Positions 61,060 through 64,000 of a stretch of DNA of 64,000 bases are shown here, in pieces (positions within the stretch are counted from its first letter, which is position 1; each line of letters opens with the position of its first letter). The DNA is from Costus lasius (Eukaryota > Streptophyta > Magnoliopsida > Zingiberales > Costaceae), in assembly GCA_027563935.2 (NCBI GenBank), contig CM050448.1, positions 125,379,493 through 125,443,492 on the forward strand, written 5' to 3'. The notes under the pieces were generated by a model that was given only the letters and a program-made list of their open reading frames with translations, did no database searches and was not told where the DNA came from. Position numbers and translations under genes: made by a program.

Positions 61060-61840
61060 CGTCTATGTAGTATCATCCTCGAGTAGAACAAGGTGATAAG
61101 TCAAATTCATCTTATTGATCTCCACTCCATTTGTAATATAAACTTTACTTGCTTTGTTCGAACATATTGAACCCGACGTAGAGTAGCTTCCAGGGAGAAC
61201 CCAACAATAACATTTTAATACGATAATACATTATTGTGTGCATCGAGTGTGTAAGGTGTGCTTGAATTCCATCGTTGATTACACCGAGTGTATAAGCTGT
61301 GATTGGATGGATTGAATTCCATCGTTGATGACTGCACACCCCAACACGCTGGCACTAGAAGAGCATTGACTAGTGTTCCTATCCACTGAAGTATCAATGC
61401 ACATTTGCTTCACTGCATAAACCTATCTTGCAATAATGTAGGATCTTCTTGCCTCAACCATTTGACCTCGAGTATAGATTTGATCTCTAAATAGCTCTTC
61501 TTGTCCGCAAGGGAGCAAGAGTCCAACCATGGCTGTCACGCTAGTCCATATCAACATTGTGGTGGAGCAAGAACTTCACCACTTCGACATTACTATCCCT
61601 CATACCGCAATGGAGTGCATTGGTGCCTTCCTTGCGACAATATCATTGCCCCCATAGAGAATGTTGTCCTCGAGGAGTTTCATATCGTTTTTCTCTATAG
61701 CAGTGAAAAAAAAAAAATGGACTATGTTGCCGATGGAGAGTTGCGTGCCATTGGTGAATAAATGCTTTGCCACTTGTGCTTCATGAGAATGGTTTCCCAC
61801 AAGGGAACACCACCTTCTGAGTCTGCATCTCCATGACAAG
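61060..61840 (-). pseudogene. Shaker-type (AKT-like) K+ channel pseudogene, ankyrin and KHA part
   Basis: On the minus strand, ankyrin-repeat pieces appear in different frames: SEGGVPLWETIL (about 61825-61785), AIEKNDMKLLEDNILYGG (about 61700-61645), then NALH with VEVVKFLLHHNVDMD (about 61640-61545) and DSHGWT. Further on (about 61215-61060) come LLYVGFNMFEQSK and LVLLEDD-like pieces, resembling the C-terminal KHA domain. This order (ankyrin, then KHA) is that of AKT1-type inward-rectifier channels. At least three frameshifts and several stops are present, and the membrane domain is absent. Confidence 0.65.
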
Positions 61841-61849
61841 AGTAAGGCA

Positions 61850-63190
61850 TGTCTCAATATAACCGAAAAGAACAAAATAGTTATACAAGAGTAAGACAAA
61901 CACAATCTTTGTTCCCCCTTCATGTCGCTGCATGCTGCATATCACAAACGAAACAAGTTAATAATATTTCAAATGAGACCCAAATTTTAAAGAGTCTGAA
62001 GGGGCAAGAAATATATCAAGCCCAGAATATTGTGCCCATTACGATCCACTTCAGTGGAGTCCAAAGTGCATTGTAGAAGATATATTATGTTTTCTATCTC
62101 CTTCAGGGCACTTATCACGGGAGGAATACAATATTCTCCTTTACATACTACACAATTAAAAATTAATATATCAATTGGCTTTGATGCCACATATTTTAGC
62201 AAAATATATCATGTTTGGAAAACATGAAAGGAAAATATATCGAATAATATGTCCAACCATCATTGGTTGAGTTTGTAATGGATGATAGATGAATGAGCAA
62301 ATATTACAAAACATTTACCATGTGTTTCCTTGGACGAAATTTATATTAGAGTAGATTCAATACATTTTTTTTTTCTTTTCACTGTACATTCCGTCCAAGG
62401 AAACACAGCGTTAATCTCCCTTCAATATCTTCCACCCTATTGTTTATTGAAAACTTAAATGCGGAAGGTTCAGAAAGAGTCATGACATACTAATAGTTCA
62501 GAATAGGAATCCCTAATTTTATGAGTTGTATCGAGCTGTGACCTTATGACACCTACTCGAGTACAATTCGTATATTAATTGGGTGAAGAGGTTTTAACCT
62601 AAGCACGATCCCGACACAGTCAGACTAACCCGTTTAATGAACGGGTTATATATTAACCCGTGTCGGGACACAACCCGTGTCCTAAAACGAACCCTAATCT
62701 CCGACTCCAAATCAATGAACCAAAATCGGGGAAACCCTATCGCCGAAGCCGACGTACCACAGAAGTGGGAGGGGATACGCTGCTGAAGTAGCCAACCGAC
62801 AGCGAGGAGGAGGATAGATTCAGGAAGGCGGGTGGCGGGGGGTCCGTTCCGAAGGGGAAGGGCTCATCGGCCATCGAAGAAGACGGTTCGGCGCCAGCGG
62901 CGGAAGGCGACTCGGCAACCCGCGGAACTGGCGACTGCGAGTGACCGGCGACGGGCGGACGGCGTGATGGGAACGGCGGGAATGGCGAGCGGCGGGAGTG
63001 GGGGAGTGAGGACAGAAACGTTTGGCTGGCGGGCCGCCGGCCGGGGAGTGGCGACTGGCGAGTGAAGGTTGGCAGGCCGTTGAGAAGCGGCTGGCCGAAC
63101 TGGGAGTTATTGTTTTCGGTTTTTTCTTTTTAACAATTTGCAAAACAAACCTATTAATTCTATAATATTATAAATGGGTCCCCGACACTG
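61850..63190. other. Intergenic DNA with a small MITE and a GC-rich island
   Basis: No intact gene. Contains the MITE at 62318-62410 and, at 62690-63080, a GC-rich stretch preceded by AAACGAACCCTAATC (telo-box-like) that looks like a promoter or first exon but has no recognisable protein on either strand. Inverted ACCCGTTT/AACGGGT and ACCCGTGTCGGG motifs occur at 62630-62680. Confidence 0.4.
62318..62410. mobile_element. Short MITE, 93 bp, with TTA target duplication
   Basis: Terminal inverted repeats of about 17 bp (TGTGTTTCCTTGGACG near 62321 and CGTCCAAGGAAACACA ending near 62407) sit between TTA trinucleotides (62315-62317 and 62411-62413), as in PIF/Harbinger-derived Tourist elements. 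No coding capacity. Confidence 0.7.
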
Positions 63191-63194
63191 TACA

Positions 63195-63725
63195 GTGAAC
63201 TCCACGGGTCCTCGGGTCCTCGAGAACCAAGTAGTGCGGGAGTTGCTGTGTCTCCAATGAACTCCTTTAAGCTTTTGAAAGATTTGGTTTGAACATTGAC
63301 CAGGAATAAGCCACTCGATCTGCCTTCCCGGCTAACATCAAGCAGTAGCACTTGGAAGAAGCCTCATGGAATCTCCATTTTCGTGGTTATAGCTCGCCCA
63401 CTTTATTCCTTTGTTCCCATGCAGTTCAAATGCTAAGAAAGCACCCTTGCATTCCCACATAATCAATCCCACCTTAAACTAATTCAAAGCATCTCCAAAA
63501 GCGCCCTTTCATCTGTAAAATATTTCACCTGCTGTCTCACATTTTCCTCCCTTTCACACAAAGTTCGACGAACAATCTTTCATTGATACACCCACCGCAT
63601 CAAAATGGTAACGTCAGCTCTTGATTTTGGCTGATGAATCTCTTTATTTACTTAATTTTATATTTCAAACATCAATCTTTGTCTTTGCTGTAAATTAACT
63701 GGAACTGGAATGTCGTTGCTTTGGT
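63195..63725. repeat. Direct repeat, right copy
   Basis: Counterpart of 58425-59000 in the same orientation. The two copies enclose the K+ channel pseudogene region, so a local duplication, or insertion of the 4.2 kb between, is possible. Confidence 0.75.
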
Positions 63726-64000
63726 TTGGCCAATGACTGAAAGCTGTAAATTGACTAGAAATCTGAATGCAGAGTGAAAGCACAACTAGATTAACAAAAT
63801 CATTTACAGTGAACAATCTACAACGGCGATAATCACTCATAGTAACAAGAAATAGGCATTTCTGAGTCTCAAACTCTCATTGAGGAGGGGGCTCACAAAA
63901 CTATGAACAGTAAGAGTTTGATATCCGTCTCTATTCTTAGCGTGGAGAAGGGGCTCACACGATGCTGCAGCCAACTGTATTGTCATCGTTGAAGTAGTCG

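Overview
This window is nuclear DNA of a flowering plant. All single-copy genes are intron-containing plant families (auxin response factor, wall-associated kinase, SAUR, AT-hook protein, IQD protein, CHX antiporter, complex I subunit). Very GC-rich coding exons (SAUR, CHX) sit beside AT-rich ones (ARF, IQD), a mix typical of monocots. The ARF5-like protein and the intact badna/tungrovirus-like insertion fit a non-grass monocot, but no species can be named.

Layout on the + strand: an ARF5/MONOPTEROS-like gene (245-5026, 14 exons); wall-associated receptor kinase copy A (6693-9406); copy B's upstream region, interrupted by an 11 kb insertion block (about 10478-21430); kinase copy B (21731-24510); a SAUR gene (27493-27960); a two-AT-hook AHL gene (30328-36837); an IQD32-like gene (38595-43179); a CHX-type cation/H+ antiporter (44791-47407); and the complex I subunit NDUFA2/B8 (50549-57875, with a 6.9 kb second intron). 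The rest (57.9-64 kb) holds a decayed Shaker-type K+ channel pseudogene arranged as a palindrome, lying between two direct repeats of about 0.5 kb.

The insertion block is the most unusual part. It holds (i) a 1.53 kb non-autonomous hAT element with 8-bp target duplications, carrying a broken RING-H2 gene; (ii) about 380 bp of GC-rich sequence of unknown origin; and (iii) one full circle (about 8.7 kb) of an endogenous pararetrovirus on the minus strand, opened inside its polymerase ORF, with a 42-bp terminal overlap and an inverted promoter fragment at its right end. The virus has the badnavirus-type cysteine pattern, an initiator-tRNA primer site, a TATA box and a leader hairpin. Its coding region is divided into ORF1, ORF2, movement protein, coat protein and protease-RT-RNase H ORFs, each joined to the next by an ATGGTAA, ATGA or TAATG overlap, followed by a separate 457-residue ORF. 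Badnaviruses and rice tungro bacilliform virus instead fuse movement protein, coat protein and polymerase into one ORF. The coat and polymerase ORFs now carry stops and frameshifts; the other four are open.

The two kinase genes are a tandem duplication of a roughly 4.2 kb unit. The second copy later gained the 11 kb block upstream and a 347-bp hairpin MITE downstream, whose empty site is preserved in the first copy. Exon boundaries are set by eye from GT/AG sites, reading frame and family conservation.
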